Counted from the first letter of the stretch, positions 27,472-37,309 are shown. The stretch: 64,000 bases of DNA from CF-46 sp963760735 (GCA_963760735.1 CAVXEB010000004.1:1054001-1118000), one strand, 5' to 3'. Notes: generated by a model not told the origin, from the sequence alone. Numbers and translations are program-made.

Positions 27472-28899
27472 ATGGGTTCGACCCCGCTCATTCCGTCCGT
27501 TCGCGTGGCCCGTCCCGGCCCGGCCCTTGCCCGGGGCGCCGTCCGTGGCTTGCCAGGCGCGCTCCGGATCGCCCTCGCCACGATCCTCGCGATCTCGGCC
27601 GCGGGCCTGACCTCGGCGACAGGCCGGGCCGCGGATCGCTGGCCGACGCCGCCGCCACCGCCGGCCGGGTTCGTCAAGCCGCCACGACTCTCGCCACCCG
27701 CCTCGCCGGTGCCGCCCAGCACGGTCGTCACGTTCTCGGGTCGCGGCTACGGCCACGGCGTCGGGATGTCGCAGTACGGCGCCCGGGGCCGGGCACTGGC
27801 CGGCCAGCTCGCGCCGGCGATCCTGGCCCACTACTACCCGAAGACGACGCTCGGCCAGCGCGACCCGGCGACGTTCGTCCGCGTCCTCGTCCAGACCGGG
27901 TTCGCGGCAACGGCCGCCAGGCCGGCGACGGTCACCGGCCGCGGCGGCCCGTGGACGATCGATGGCGTCACGGGCACGTTTCCGGCTGACGCGCGACTCA
28001 CGCTTGCCCCGACCGCGCCGGGCGCGACGACGTGGTTCCTGAGGGTCCGCTCGGCGTCGGCCGCCGTCCTTGCCACGGCGACGGTGAAGACGGCCGTCAT
28101 CGTCCGCCCGGCTGCGGCGACGAGCCTCCTGGAGCTCACCTCGAAGGCGTCGACGTCGAACCTGTACCGCGGCTTCCTGCGGGTCCGGCTGACGACGACC
28201 GTCACGGTCATCAACCACGTCGGGCTCGATGCGTACCTCCGAGGCGTCGTGCCGGCCGAGATGCCGGCGAGCTGGCCCGCGGAGGCGCTGAAGGCGCAGG
28301 CGATCGCGGCGCGCTCGTACGCCCTCTACCGCAGCCACCCGACGGTCGGCACGTACGACCTGACCGACGACACGCGATCCCAGGTGTACCGCGGCCGGCG
28401 CGGCGAGGCGGCGGCGACGAACGCGGCCATTGCGGCGACCGCCGGGACCGTGATCCTGGGCGGGACCAGGCCCGCGAACGCGATGTACCACTCCGCCGAC
28501 GGCGGCTGGACCGAGAACAACGAGAACGTCTTCGTCGGCTCGACGGGCTCGATCGTGGCGGGCGCCGTGGCGTATCTGCGGGGGTCGAGCGACCGCGCCC
28601 CGGACGGCACGTCGTACGATGCCGCATCGCCGTACGCCACGTGGAAGACGGCAACGTACAGCTGGGCCGCGCTGTCGACGATCTTCGCGAAGGACGCCCG
28701 GACGAAGGTCGGCACGATCGCGACGATCGACCTGTCGCGTCGGGGCGTCTCGGGCCGCCTGATCAGCGTCACCCTGAAGGGGAACCTCGGCACGAAGACC
28801 GTGTCGGGCGACGTGTTCGTGGCCGCGTTCAACGCCGGCAAGCCGGCGGCCGATCCGCGGATGCGGAGCACGCTGTTCGCGACCGCGCCGATTCCGTGA
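27472..28899 (+). CDS. SpoIID/LytB-domain secreted protein
   Basis: 475 residues with a signal peptide (about residues 29-53) and a Pro-rich linker. FSGRGYGHGVGMSQYGA and the core HVGLDAYLRGVVPAEMPAS with AEALKAQAIAARSYAL are diagnostic of SpoIID. SpoIID proteins cut glycan strands of stem-peptide-free peptidoglycan in sporulation, but many non-sporulating bacteria use homologues in wall remodelling. No sporulation genes are nearby. The neighbouring secreted transglycosylase fits a wall role. Confidence 0.9.
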   Translation: MGSTPLIPSVRVARPGPALARGAVRGLPGALRIALATILAISAAGLTSATGRAADRWPTPPPPPAGFVKPPRLSPPASPVPPSTVVTFSGRGYGHGVGMSQYGARGRALAGQLAPAILAHYYPKTTLGQRDPATFVRVLVQTGFAATAARPATVTGRGGPWTIDGVTGTFPADARLTLAPTAPGATTWFLRVRSASAAVLATATVKTAVIVRPAAATSLLELTSKASTSNLYRGFLRVRLTTTVTVINHVGLDAYLRGVVPAEMPASWPAEALKAQAIAARSYALYRSHPTVGTYDLTDDTRSQVYRGRRGEAAATNAAIAATAGTVILGGTRPANAMYHSADGGWTENNENVFVGSTGSIVAGAVAYLRGSSDRAPDGTSYDAASPYATWKTATYSWAALSTIFAKDARTKVGTIATIDLSRRGVSGRLISVTLKGNLGTKTVSGDVFVAAFNAGKPAADPRMRSTLFATAPIP

Positions 28900-28903
28900 T
28901 CCG

Positions 28904-29509
28904 GTGACGATCGACCCCTTCGATCCCTCGGTTCCGCGCTGCTGGTGGTCCGGCGCGTCAACTGACCGGCCGGACCCGCTCATGGTCCGGTACCACGACG
29001 ACGAGTGGGGCACACCGTGCCACGACGACGTCGAGCTGTTCGAGCGGCTGGCCCTCGAGTCGTTCCAGGCCGGGCTGTCGTGGTCGACGATCCTGCGGAA
29101 GCGCGACGGCTTCCGTGCCGCGTTCGGTGGCTTCGATCCGGCCGTGGTCGCGGCGTTCGGGCCTGACGACGTCGATCGACTGATGGCCGATGCCGGGATC
29201 GTCCGGAACCGGGCCAAGATCGACGCCACGATCGGGAACGCGACAGCCTGGCAGGCGATCGCCGCCGAGCACGGATCGGTGGACGCGTGGCTCGCCACGC
29301 TGATCCCGCCGCCGCCGCGGCGGCTGGGCCACGATGCCACCTCGGGCGACGTGCCCGATCGGACGCCCGAGTCCGACGCCCTGTCGGCGGCGCTCCGCGC
29401 TCGTGGCTTCCGGTTCGTCGGCTCGACGAGCGTGTACGCGTTCATGCAGAGCGTCGGGCTCGTCGACGATCACGTCCCGGGCTGTTTCCGATACCTCGAC
29501 ACGCCGTGA
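28904..29509 (+). CDS. tag: DNA-3-methyladenine glycosylase I
   Basis: 201 residues, GTG start 5 nt after the SpoIID-like gene. RCWWSG keeps the early Cys, and YHDDEWGTP has the conserved Tyr-His and acidic-Trp-Gly signature. ESFQAGLSWSTILRKR is the family core, with FVGSTSVYAFMQSVG later. The Cys and His residues expected for the zinc-snap site are present near both ends (HVPGCF). It removes 3-methyladenine from alkylated DNA in base excision repair. Confidence 0.93.
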   Translation: MTIDPFDPSVPRCWWSGASTDRPDPLMVRYHDDEWGTPCHDDVELFERLALESFQAGLSWSTILRKRDGFRAAFGGFDPAVVAAFGPDDVDRLMADAGIVRNRAKIDATIGNATAWQAIAAEHGSVDAWLATLIPPPPRRLGHDATSGDVPDRTPESDALSAALRARGFRFVGSTSVYAFMQSVGLVDDHVPGCFRYLDTP

Positions 29510-29546
29510 CACGCTAGCTGTCACGGGCAGGGCCGATCCTCTGGCC

Positions 29547-29684
29547 ATGATCACGATCGAATGCTCCTGGTGTGACACGGACCTGACCCTGGACGGTCTC
29601 GACGCGACGAGCGTGGACTGCCCGGAGTGCCTGGTCACGGTCGAGCTCGCCCCGGACCCGGAACCGCTCGCGAAGGCCGCCTGA
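29547..29684 (+). CDS. Small zinc-ribbon protein
   Basis: 45 residues. Two CxxC pairs (CSWC near residue 6 and CPEC near 29) form a likely zinc ribbon; the last ten residues are a Pro/Glu/Ala tail. It has its own ATG between tag and the aquaporin gene. Such tiny ribbons are common in Actinomycetota and Chloroflexota, with unknown roles. Confidence 0.7.
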   Translation: MITIECSWCDTDLTLDGLDATSVDCPECLVTVELAPDPEPLAKAA

Positions 29685-29782
29685 CCGCCGTCCCGGACCC
29701 CGAATTCGAGGTCGACTCCACCCCCGGCGGTTGCGATACTGCGTCGGGACGGTCGTCGTCGACCGCCGGAGCGGAGGATGGG

Positions 29783-30442
29783 ATGGACGCACGAAAGTAC
29801 CTGGCCGAGCTGATCGGCACCTTCATCCTGGTCGTCGTCGGATCGATGTCGATCGTGGGCGCAGGGCTGGTCAGCCCGCCGGCACCGGTCCTGCTCGTCG
29901 CGCCGTTCGGCTTCGGCCTGGCGCTGCTCGCCGCGATCCAGGTGTCGGGTGGCGTCTCGGGTGGGCACTTCAACCCGGCCGTGACCCTCGCCGCGTTCCT
30001 CGACCGGCGGATCGACCCGATGAACGCGGTCGGCTACGTCGTCGCACAGGCAATCGGCGCGATCGCGGCGTCCGTGGTGATCCTGATCATCGCCGGTCAG
30101 GCGGCGGTGACCAGCACCGCGAGCGCGTTCCCGGAAGGCAAGGCGATCGAGGCGCTCGTCGTCGAGACCCTGCTGACCGCGATCTTTGCGATGGTCATCC
30201 TGACCGTCACCAAGCGTTCGCCGAACCAGGCCGCGTTCGCGATCGCGTTGACCCTTGTCGTCATCCACTTCGCGGGGATCCCGTTCAGCGGTGCCTCGGT
30301 GAACCCGGTCCGGTCCCTGGCACCGGCCCTCGTCGGCGGCACCCTCGACTCGAACATCCTCGTCTGGATCATCGGCCCGCTGCTCGGCGCCGCGATCGGC
30401 TGGGGGCTGTATCGCGCACTGGAGGACGGCGCGACGCGCTGA
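29783..30442 (+). CDS. Aquaporin / MIP-family channel
   Basis: 219 residues, six helices plus two half-helices. The first pore motif is intact (GGHFNPAVTLA near residue 65); the second is GASVNPVRSLAPA, with NPV in place of NPA. The Arg after it is the usual selectivity-filter residue. The length fits water or small-solute channels. GGAGGA precedes the ATG by four bases. Confidence 0.9.
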   Translation: MDARKYLAELIGTFILVVVGSMSIVGAGLVSPPAPVLLVAPFGFGLALLAAIQVSGGVSGGHFNPAVTLAAFLDRRIDPMNAVGYVVAQAIGAIAASVVILIIAGQAAVTSTASAFPEGKAIEALVVETLLTAIFAMVILTVTKRSPNQAAFAIALTLVVIHFAGIPFSGASVNPVRSLAPALVGGTLDSNILVWIIGPLLGAAIGWGLYRALEDGATR

Positions 30443-30470
30443 GGCGCCGAGGTCCGCGACCCGCGCCGGC

Positions 30471-30999
30471 TCAGCGATCGGGGTGGCTGAACCGGCGCGC
30501 GTTGCCCATCGCCGGCCACGCCCGCGCCTGGGCGTTGGCGAGCAGCTGCCGGATGTGGTTCCGGTCGTGGAAGACCCACTCGTGGAGCAGGTTCGTGACG
30601 GTGACCCGACCGACCGTCCTGTGGATCGCGAACCGATCGAGGTCGTCCGACCCAAGGCCCTCGACGAGGGCGATCCCGTCGTCGCGACCCGCGACGAACT
30701 CGTCGACGATCATCGCGACGGAGCGATCCACGTCACGTCGGGCCGCAGCCGACGTCGAGCTGGTTCCAGCCGGCCTCCGCCACGCCGTTCTGCGCGAGGA
30801 TCCGCCGGATGCGTCCCGCGAAGCCCCGTCGATCGGCTTCGATCAGGTGCCCGACGCACTCGTTCGCCGACCACTCGTCCGGCGTCGGGCGCCATCTTGC
30901 GACGTCGTCGCCCATCGCAGTCAGCTCGGTGACGACGTGGTCCCGGGCGGCCCGGAGGTAGACGGCGACGCGACGCTGGATCGAGCGGCTCGAGCCCAT
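30471..30999 (-). pseudogene. DinB-family protein broken by a frameshift near 30745
   Basis: Two adjacent frames make one ~175-residue DinB/YfiT-like four-helix protein. The first (from 30999) has WRPTPDEWSANECVGHLIEAD with the first His; the second (to 30471) has TVTNLLHEWVFHDRNHIRQL with the metal-binding His pair. A +1 shift around 30740-30755 (extra base, or two lost) joins WNQ to AARRDVDRSVA. The reading before the shift stops at 30733. It may be a sequence error. It lies 33 nt downstream of the ABC-importer genes. Confidence 0.75.
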
Positions 31000-31032
31000 C
31001 GGTCGCAGTGACGTCGGCCGGATCGAAGCCCA

Positions 31033-32142
31033 TCACGCACCTCCCTCGGTGGACGCGCCGTCGGACGGCCGCGTCTCCGGCGTGGCGGCCGTGGGCGACC
31101 CCGCGACGGCCGCGGGCGGAGCGACCGGCAGCGACCGGCCGCCCTCGACGAGCCAGCAGGCCGCCTTCTGATCGGGCCCGACATCGAACAGGGGCGGCTC
31201 CTCCACCTTGCAGCGGTCGAACGCATACGGGCAGCGCGGATGGAACCGGCAGCCGGTCGGGATGTGGGCCGCGTCGGGTGTCTCCCCGACGAGGATCGTC
31301 CGCCGTGCGCGCTCGCCCCTGGTCGGCGGGTCGGGCGATGGCGACACCGAGACGAGGGCCTGCGTGTACGGGTTGTGGGGCTCCCGGATCACCTGCTCGG
31401 CCGGCCCGATCTCCATGATCTTGCCGAGGTACATGACGGCGATCCGGTCCGCGATCACCCACGCCAGCGACAGATCGTGGGTGATGAACAGGTAGGTCAG
31501 GCCCAGCTCACGGCGGAGATCGAGCATCAGGCGCAGGAGCTCCGTCCGGATCGAGACGTCGAGCATGGAGACCGGCTCGTCCGCGACGATCACCTCCGGG
31601 CTCATGACGAGGGCGCCGGCGATGACGACTCGCTGACGCTGGCCGCCGGACAGCTCGTGTGGGTAGCGGTACGCGAAGTCGGACGCCGGGCGGAGCCCGG
31701 ACGCCTCGAGCGCCCCGAAGGCGCGGGCCTGGCGGTCGTGCGCGTCCCCGAGGTCGTTCACGACGAGCGGCTCGAGGACGAAGTCGATGATCTGCTGCTT
31801 CGGGTTCAGGGTCTCGTATGGATCCTGGAAGATCATCTGGACGCGGCGTCGGTACGCCCGCAGGTTCTTCGTGCCCCAGAGGTCCGTGACGTCGTTGCCG
31901 TCGTAGACGAGCCGGCCGGCCGTCTGGCGGGTGAGCTTCACGATGACCCGTCCCGTCGTCGTCTTGCCGCTGCCCGATTCGCCGACGAGTGCGAGGACCT
32001 CACCGCGGCGCAGGTCGAGATCGATCCCGTCGACGGCCCGGACGACCGGGCGCTCCTTCTTCGAGAACGAGTCGAAGAACCCCGTCCGGATCGCGAAGTG
32101 GACCTTCAAACCCTCGAGCCGGTACAGGACGTCGTCGGTCAC
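31033..32142 (-). CDS. Oligopeptide-type ABC importer ATPase (DppF/OppF-like)
   Basis: 369 residues. Walker A is GESGSGKTT, Q-loop IFQDPYETLNP, signature ELSGGQRQR, Walker B VIVADEPVSMLD, switch ITHDLSL. The C-terminal oligopeptide extension has the Cys-rich motif CRFHPRCPYAFDRCK. GTG start overlaps dppD by GTGA. A Pro/Ala/Thr tail follows. It is the second ATPase of a five-gene importer for peptides or similar solutes. Confidence 0.93.
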   Translation of the reverse strand: MTDDVLYRLEGLKVHFAIRTGFFDSFSKKERPVVRAVDGIDLDLRRGEVLALVGESGSGKTTTGRVIVKLTRQTAGRLVYDGNDVTDLWGTKNLRAYRRRVQMIFQDPYETLNPKQQIIDFVLEPLVVNDLGDAHDRQARAFGALEASGLRPASDFAYRYPHELSGGQRQRVVIAGALVMSPEVIVADEPVSMLDVSIRTELLRLMLDLRRELGLTYLFITHDLSLAWVIADRIAVMYLGKIMEIGPAEQVIREPHNPYTQALVSVSPSPDPPTRGERARRTILVGETPDAAHIPTGCRFHPRCPYAFDRCKVEEPPLFDVGPDQKAACWLVEGGRSLPVAPPAAVAGSPTAATPETRPSDGASTEGGA

Positions 32143-33377
32143 GACGAGGATCCGCCACGCGGATTCTCGAAGGGCTCGATCGGGCGGGGCGGTGTCTCGC
32201 TCGATGGCACCGCCGGCGTGGCGTCGATGCTGCCGACGTCGATCGGCGGCAGTTCAAGCGGCACCTCGGCCACCGGCTCGCCCTCGGTCAGCGCGTCGAT
32301 CACGGGCAGCAGCACCGGCTCGCCGGCGCTGCCGGGCGGATACAGGTGGCAGGCGACCCGGACGCCGTCGAACGTGACCTCGGGTGGGACGACCTCCGTG
32401 CACACGGCCATGGCCATCGTGCAGCGAGGCGCGAACCGGCAGCCCGGCGGCGGCATGCGGAGGTCCGGCGGGGAGCCCGGGATCACGTCGAGCGTCCGGC
32501 GATCCGCCCGGATGTTCGGGAACGAGGCGAGGAGCTTCTGGGTGTACGGGTGACGCGGCCGGACGAAGACCTCCGAGACGGGACCCTCCTCGGCGACCCG
32601 CCCCGCGTACATGATCAAGACCCGATCGCACGTCTCGGCGATGACCGACAGGTCGTGGGTGATGAGGATCAACGACAGGCCGAGCCGGTGGCGGAGGTCC
32701 TCGAGGAGCTGGAGGATCTGGGCCTGGACCATCACGTCGAGCGCTGTCGTCGGCTCGTCGCCGATGACGATCGCCGGATCGCAGGCGAGCGCCATCGCGA
32801 TCATCGCCCGCTGGCGCATGCCGCCCGACAGCTCGTGCGGATACGCGCTTGCGCGCTTCTTCGGGATGCCGACCAGCTCGAGCAGCTCGCCCGCCCGCTT
32901 CCGGGCTGCCTTCTCGCCGACGCCGAGTCGCTCCGAGAGCGGCTCGACCAGCTGGTCGCCGAGTCGCTGGACCGGGTTGAGGGCGTTCATCGCGCCCTGG
33001 AACACGATCGAGATCTCGCGCCAGCGGTAGCGCCGGAGGGCGTTCGCGCTGCGCGTCGTGAGGTCGATCCCGTAGTAGCGGACGGACCCACCCACGATCC
33101 GGGCGTTGCCGGGGAGCAGCTGCACGAGGGACAGCGCGGTCGTGGTCTTGCCGCAGCCTGACTCGCCGGCGATCCCCATCGCCTCGCCCAGCTCCAGCCG
33201 GAAGCTGACCCCGTCGACCGCCTGGACGGTCGCTCCGCCGAGGCTGAAGTACGTCTTGAGGTCCTCGACGACGAGGAGCGGCTCCTTCGGGTCGGCCAGG
33301 CGCGGCAGGACCCGGCCGTTCGCGTCCCGCGGGAGATCCGCGTCGCCGGCGGTCGGCCCGGCCGGTGCATCGGTCAC
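32139..33377 (-). CDS. Oligopeptide-type ABC importer ATPase (DppD/OppD-like)
   Basis: 412 residues, GTG start overlapping the permease stop (GTGA); an open upstream reading is not used because it runs through the permease gene. Walker A is GESGCGKTT, signature ELSGGMRQR, Walker B IVIGDEPTTALD, switch ITHDLSV. The C-terminal motif CRFAPRCTMAMAVC is family-typical. About 60 Pro/Glu-rich residues follow. Confidence 0.93.
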   Translation of the reverse strand: MTDAPAGPTAGDADLPRDANGRVLPRLADPKEPLLVVEDLKTYFSLGGATVQAVDGVSFRLELGEAMGIAGESGCGKTTTALSLVQLLPGNARIVGGSVRYYGIDLTTRSANALRRYRWREISIVFQGAMNALNPVQRLGDQLVEPLSERLGVGEKAARKRAGELLELVGIPKKRASAYPHELSGGMRQRAMIAMALACDPAIVIGDEPTTALDVMVQAQILQLLEDLRHRLGLSLILITHDLSVIAETCDRVLIMYAGRVAEEGPVSEVFVRPRHPYTQKLLASFPNIRADRRTLDVIPGSPPDLRMPPPGCRFAPRCTMAMAVCTEVVPPEVTFDGVRVACHLYPPGSAGEPVLLPVIDALTEGEPVAEVPLELPPIDVGSIDATPAVPSSETPPRPIEPFENPRGGSSS

Positions 33378-34318
33378 GACCGGCCTCGGCGCTTCGGGTT
33401 GAGGATGTCGTCCAGGGCGCTGCCGACCAGGGTGAACGCGAGGACGACGAGGACGATGCCGACCCCGGGCGGGACGAAGTACCACCAAGCGCCGAGGCCG
33501 GGGGCGCCGGCCGCGCGGGCGGACTCCAGGATCTGGCCCCACGACGGCTGGAACGGGTCGCCCAGCCCGATGAAGGAGAGCGTCGTCTCGATCAGGATCG
33601 CCCCGGCAAAGACGAGGACGGCGTTGGCGACGATCAGGTTGATGGTGTTCGGGAGGATGTGCCGCCGCATGATGTGGCCGGGTCCCGCGCCGATGACCCG
33701 GGCGCGGTCGACGAACGAGCGCTCCTTCAGGGACAGCGTCTGCGACCGGATGATCCGCGCGGTCGACGACCAGCTCGTGATCCCGATCACGATCACGATG
33801 ACGATCAGGGTCATCCGGATCCCGAAGATCTCGGTCGTCGTCGAGCCGACGAGCTCGCGGATGATCGGGGTGAGGATCAGGGCAAGGACGAACGTCGGGA
33901 GCACCAGGAAGAAGTCGGTGAACCGCATGAGGGACGAGTCGGTCCAGCCCCCGACGAAGCCGGAGACGACCCCGATGACCGTCCCGAGCGCAACGGTCAC
34001 GACGGTCGCGAGGAGCCCGATCAGCAGCGACACCCGGGCGCCGTGGATCGTGAGGTTCATCATGTCGCGGCCGAGCTCGTCGGTGCCGAGCAGGTGCGCC
34101 GACGACGGCGGCTCGAGCCGTCCGCCCGTCGCGGTCACTGCGGTCTGGAGCGGACCGACGAGCACCTGCGGGATCGCCGCCATGGCGAGGAACACCAGCA
34201 GGATCGAGACGCCGATCAGGCCTTCTCGCCGGCGCACCAGCTGCTTGAGGATGTCCCAGGTGCCGGCGACCGGCCGGAACCGCCGCGGACCGGGCCGCTG
34301 GATCGCCGCGGTCGTCAT
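33374..34318 (-). CDS. ABC importer permease (DppC-like)
   Basis: 314 residues. After a cytoplasmic N-terminus come about six helices and the GTDELGRDMM motif typical of DppC, which precedes helix two. The EAA-like coupling loop contains AGPGHIMRRHILPN. It overlaps both neighbours by four bases. Together with the DppB-like subunit it forms the channel. Confidence 0.92.
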   Translation of the reverse strand: MTTAAIQRPGPRRFRPVAGTWDILKQLVRRREGLIGVSILLVFLAMAAIPQVLVGPLQTAVTATGGRLEPPSSAHLLGTDELGRDMMNLTIHGARVSLLIGLLATVVTVALGTVIGVVSGFVGGWTDSSLMRFTDFFLVLPTFVLALILTPIIRELVGSTTTEIFGIRMTLIVIVIVIGITSWSSTARIIRSQTLSLKERSFVDRARVIGAGPGHIMRRHILPNTINLIVANAVLVFAGAILIETTLSFIGLGDPFQPSWGQILESARAAGAPGLGAWWYFVPPGVGIVLVVLAFTLVGSALDDILNPKRRGRS

Positions 34319-35292
34319 GTCCGGACCCTCGGGTCGAGGAAGCCGTAGACGAGGTCGGCGGCGAGGTTCGCCAGGACGACGGACACGCCAAGGAGCAGGA
34401 AGACACCCTGGAGGACCGGGTAGTCGCGGGCCGTGAGGGCGTCGACCGACAGCGTCCCGAGACCGGGCCAGCTGAAGACGACCTCGACCGTGATCGCCCC
34501 GGCGATCACGAACCCGAGGTTGATCGCGATCAGCGAGACGGTCGGCAGGAGGGCGTTCGGCAGCGCATGGTGGCGGAGGATCCGGCTCTCGCTCAAGCCC
34601 ATCGCCCGGGCGGTCGTCACGTAGTCCTCCGACAGCGTCTCCATGATCGAGGACCGCATGACGATCGCGTACTGGCCGACGAGGCCGAGCCCCACGACGA
34701 GGAGGGGCAGGACCAGGTGCGAGCCGAAGTCGTACAGCCGGTCCCAGATCGACGCGTACTGGGCGCCCGCGGTGAGCATCCCGAACGTCGGGAACCAGCG
34801 AAGCGTCGTCGCGAACAGGAGCAGGAACCCCATCCCGAGCAGGAAATACGGCGTGGAGTACAGGACGAGCGAGACGCCGTTGCCGACGTAGTCGACCGCG
34901 CCGCCGCGTTTCCAGCCCGAATACGCCCCGAGCGTGAGCCCGATCACGATCGCGAGGAGCTCGCCCAGCCCGAACAGGATGATCGTCGGCCAGATCCGCT
35001 GGCTGAGGACGTCGACGACGCGCTGACCCCGGGCGACGAACGAGAAGCCGAGGTCGCCCTGGACCGTCGAGCTGAGGTACCTCGCGAACTGGTCAGGAAA
35101 CAGGGGCTTGTCGAGGCCCCATCGCGCGCGAGTCTGCTGGAGGATCTCCTGGGTCACGTTCGGGGTCCGGCCGAGGATCACCCGCTCGGGTGATCCCGGC
35201 ATCGCCCGGAACAGCAGGAAGTTGATCAGCGTGATCAGGAGGATCGTGACGAGCGCCGACAACAGCCGGCGGATGACGTAGCGCGCGCTCAC
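34315..35292 (-). CDS. ABC importer permease (DppB-like)
   Basis: 325 residues. Begins YVIRRLLSALVTILLITLIN, as in DppB; GLDKPLFPDQF and GDLGFSF follow. The coupling loop is AMGLSESRILRHHALPNA. Six helices. Its start is 103 nt from the binding-protein stop, with a hairpin in between; its end overlaps the DppC-like gene. Confidence 0.92.
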   Translation of the reverse strand: MSARYVIRRLLSALVTILLITLINFLLFRAMPGSPERVILGRTPNVTQEILQQTRARWGLDKPLFPDQFARYLSSTVQGDLGFSFVARGQRVVDVLSQRIWPTIILFGLGELLAIVIGLTLGAYSGWKRGGAVDYVGNGVSLVLYSTPYFLLGMGFLLLFATTLRWFPTFGMLTAGAQYASIWDRLYDFGSHLVLPLLVVGLGLVGQYAIVMRSSIMETLSEDYVTTARAMGLSESRILRHHALPNALLPTVSLIAINLGFVIAGAITVEVVFSWPGLGTLSVDALTARDYPVLQGVFLLLGVSVVLANLAADLVYGFLDPRVRT

Positions 35293-35326
35293 GCCCGACC
35301 CCCGCCGTCACCCGGATCGCGTCCCG

Positions 35327-35354
35327 TCGGGGGGCGTCTGCTGTCGCCCCCCGA
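35327..35354 (-). terminator. Hairpin between binding-protein and permease genes (attenuator / mRNA-stabilising)
   Basis: A perfect 10-bp stem (TCGGGGGGCG and its complement) with an 8-nt loop lies 42 nt after the binding-protein stop. There is no U-tract. Such hairpins often leave more message for the binding protein than for the membrane subunits. Confidence 0.6.
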
Positions 35355-35395
35355 ACCCCGGTCGCCGGCGCCGCTTGGCTGGCGGCGTGCCCGGT

Positions 35396-37309
35396 TCACT
35401 CCTCCTCGGCGGTCCCCCGGCGGCCACGCAACACGACGAGGCCGACGGCGATGATCGCGACCAGCGCGGCGATCCCGAGGATCAACGGCACCGTCGAGCT
35501 GGACGACGACGCGGGTGCGCCCTCGGCCGGGGCGGACGAGGGCGTCGACCCGCTCCCGGCGCTCGCTGCCGCCGCGTCCTGCGACGGCGCCGCCGACGGC
35601 TGCGCCTTCGCGTCGGTCAGGAGGTTGTAGCCGCCCGAGCCGTAGCCGAACAGCGGCGTGCCGTCCTGGGGCGGCTGGTTCACCCAGCCCGCGAACTTGT
35701 CGGTCCGGTAGGCGTGGAGCTCCGCGTCGTAGTAGAGGATGTGGTACGGCGCCTCGTCGTAGACGAGGTTCTGCATCTCGGCCAGGAGCGCCTTGCGCTT
35801 GTCCGGATCCGGCTCGGCGCGCTGCTGTGTGAACAGCTCGTCGTAGTGCGGGTTCGAGTAGTAGCTGTCGCTCGACGACCCGATCTCGCTCGTCTGGAAG
35901 AACTTCAGCAGCGAGTTCGGATCGGGATCGCCCGTCCAGCCCCACATGTAGATGTCGTAATCGGCCGGGCCGCTCGGCGGACCGGTGACGTCGTCGGTCA
36001 GCTTGCCTTCCTCGGTGACGGCCGCGGTGACCGTGATCCCGAGCTGGCCGAACCACTCGACGAGGAACTGGGCGACGCTCGAGTCCTGGGCCTCGGAGTC
36101 CGGCCAGGTGAGGCGGAGGTTGATGACCTTGCCGTCCTTGTCGAGCCGCTTGTTGTTCGCGTCGAGCTTGTAGCCGGCCGCGTCGAGGCGCCGCTTGGCC
36201 TCCTCGATGTCGAACTTGCGGGGCTTGGCCGGCTCGACGTGCCAGCGCGACTGGTACGGCGGGATGATCGTCGTGCCGGGCGTCCCGTAGCCGCCGAGGG
36301 TCGCCTGGACGAGCTTGTCGTGGTCGATCGCGTAGCCGAGCGCGTCACGGAACGCCACGTCCGACAACGCCGACGTCGAGCCGCCGTAGCCCTTCTTGTT
36401 GCCGCCGGTGTTGAACGAGAGCTCCGAATAGCCGTTCGCGACGCCCGCGACGGTCTTGATGTTCGGCTCGTTCTTCAGGGCGTTGAACTGGTCGGGCAGG
36501 ATGTGCCGGACGTAGTCGAGCTCACCGGTCTTCAGCGCCTGGACCATCGTGTCCGGGCTGGCGAACTGGGTGAGGATGATGTCGTCCTCGAAGCCTTTCT
36601 GCGTCCCCCAATAGTTGGGGTTGCGGGAGAACTTGATGAATTCGCCCGGCTTCCACTCGACCGCCTGGTAGGGACCGGTCCCGACGACCGCCGGCTCGTT
36701 CTTGAAGAACCCCTTGGCCTCCGGGTCGCCGATCTGGGCGAGGGAATACTTCGACCAGATGTGCTTCGGCAGGATCGGCACGTAGGCCTGCAGGATCACG
36801 GAGTTGGGAAAGTCGGTCGTCAGGACCAGCGTCTCGGGATCCGGGGCCTCGACCTTGCTCAGGCCCGCGTCGGTGAGATACGCCTCGAGATAGCCCTCGC
36901 CGAGGTAGCCGCGCTCCGATGCCACGCCGTCGAGGATCGTCTGGTAGGTCCAGCGTGCGTCCTCCGACGTCGCCGGCTGGCCGTCGGACCATTTCAGGCC
37001 GGGCTGGATCTTGAAGGTCCACGTCTTGCCGTCGGTCGACTGGGTCCAGGTCTTCGCGAAGCCGGGCACCGGCTCGATGCTGGGCCCGAAGTTCACGAGC
37101 AGGTCGTAGTTGAGCGTGAACACCTCGAAGTCGGCAACCGTGACGGATTCGAACGGGTTGAGGACCTGCAGCTTCTGGTCCGTGCCCACCCGCAGGACCT
37201 TGTCACCGTCCGCTGCGCTCGCGGTCCCCGCTGCCGGAAGCATCGTCGAGACGACCAGGGCGAGAGCGGCCGCGAACCGCGCGGCGCGGCCCCGCTGGCG
37301 CGTGTGCAT
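35396..37309 (-). CDS. ABC importer solute-binding protein (SBP family 5) with C-terminal membrane anchor
   Basis: 637 residues. Signal peptide (AAALALVVSTMLPAAGTASA), then a family-5 binding domain: TWTFKIQPGLKWSDG, later ILPKHIW and VVGTGPYQAVEWKPGEFI. After ~560 comes an Ala/Pro/Ser linker, one hydrophobic helix (LILGIAALVAIIAVGLVVL) and a basic-acidic tail. There is no lipobox Cys, so the helix probably tethers the protein to the membrane. A strong GAGGAGGAG site precedes the ATG. First gene of the importer operon; substrate unknown (peptides, nickel or sugars are possible). Confidence 0.92.
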   Translation of the reverse strand: MHTRQRGRAARFAAALALVVSTMLPAAGTASAADGDKVLRVGTDQKLQVLNPFESVTVADFEVFTLNYDLLVNFGPSIEPVPGFAKTWTQSTDGKTWTFKIQPGLKWSDGQPATSEDARWTYQTILDGVASERGYLGEGYLEAYLTDAGLSKVEAPDPETLVLTTDFPNSVILQAYVPILPKHIWSKYSLAQIGDPEAKGFFKNEPAVVGTGPYQAVEWKPGEFIKFSRNPNYWGTQKGFEDDIILTQFASPDTMVQALKTGELDYVRHILPDQFNALKNEPNIKTVAGVANGYSELSFNTGGNKKGYGGSTSALSDVAFRDALGYAIDHDKLVQATLGGYGTPGTTIIPPYQSRWHVEPAKPRKFDIEEAKRRLDAAGYKLDANNKRLDKDGKVINLRLTWPDSEAQDSSVAQFLVEWFGQLGITVTAAVTEEGKLTDDVTGPPSGPADYDIYMWGWTGDPDPNSLLKFFQTSEIGSSSDSYYSNPHYDELFTQQRAEPDPDKRKALLAEMQNLVYDEAPYHILYYDAELHAYRTDKFAGWVNQPPQDGTPLFGYGSGGYNLLTDAKAQPSAAPSQDAAAASAGSGSTPSSAPAEGAPASSSSSTVPLILGIAALVAIIAVGLVVLRGRRGTAEEE

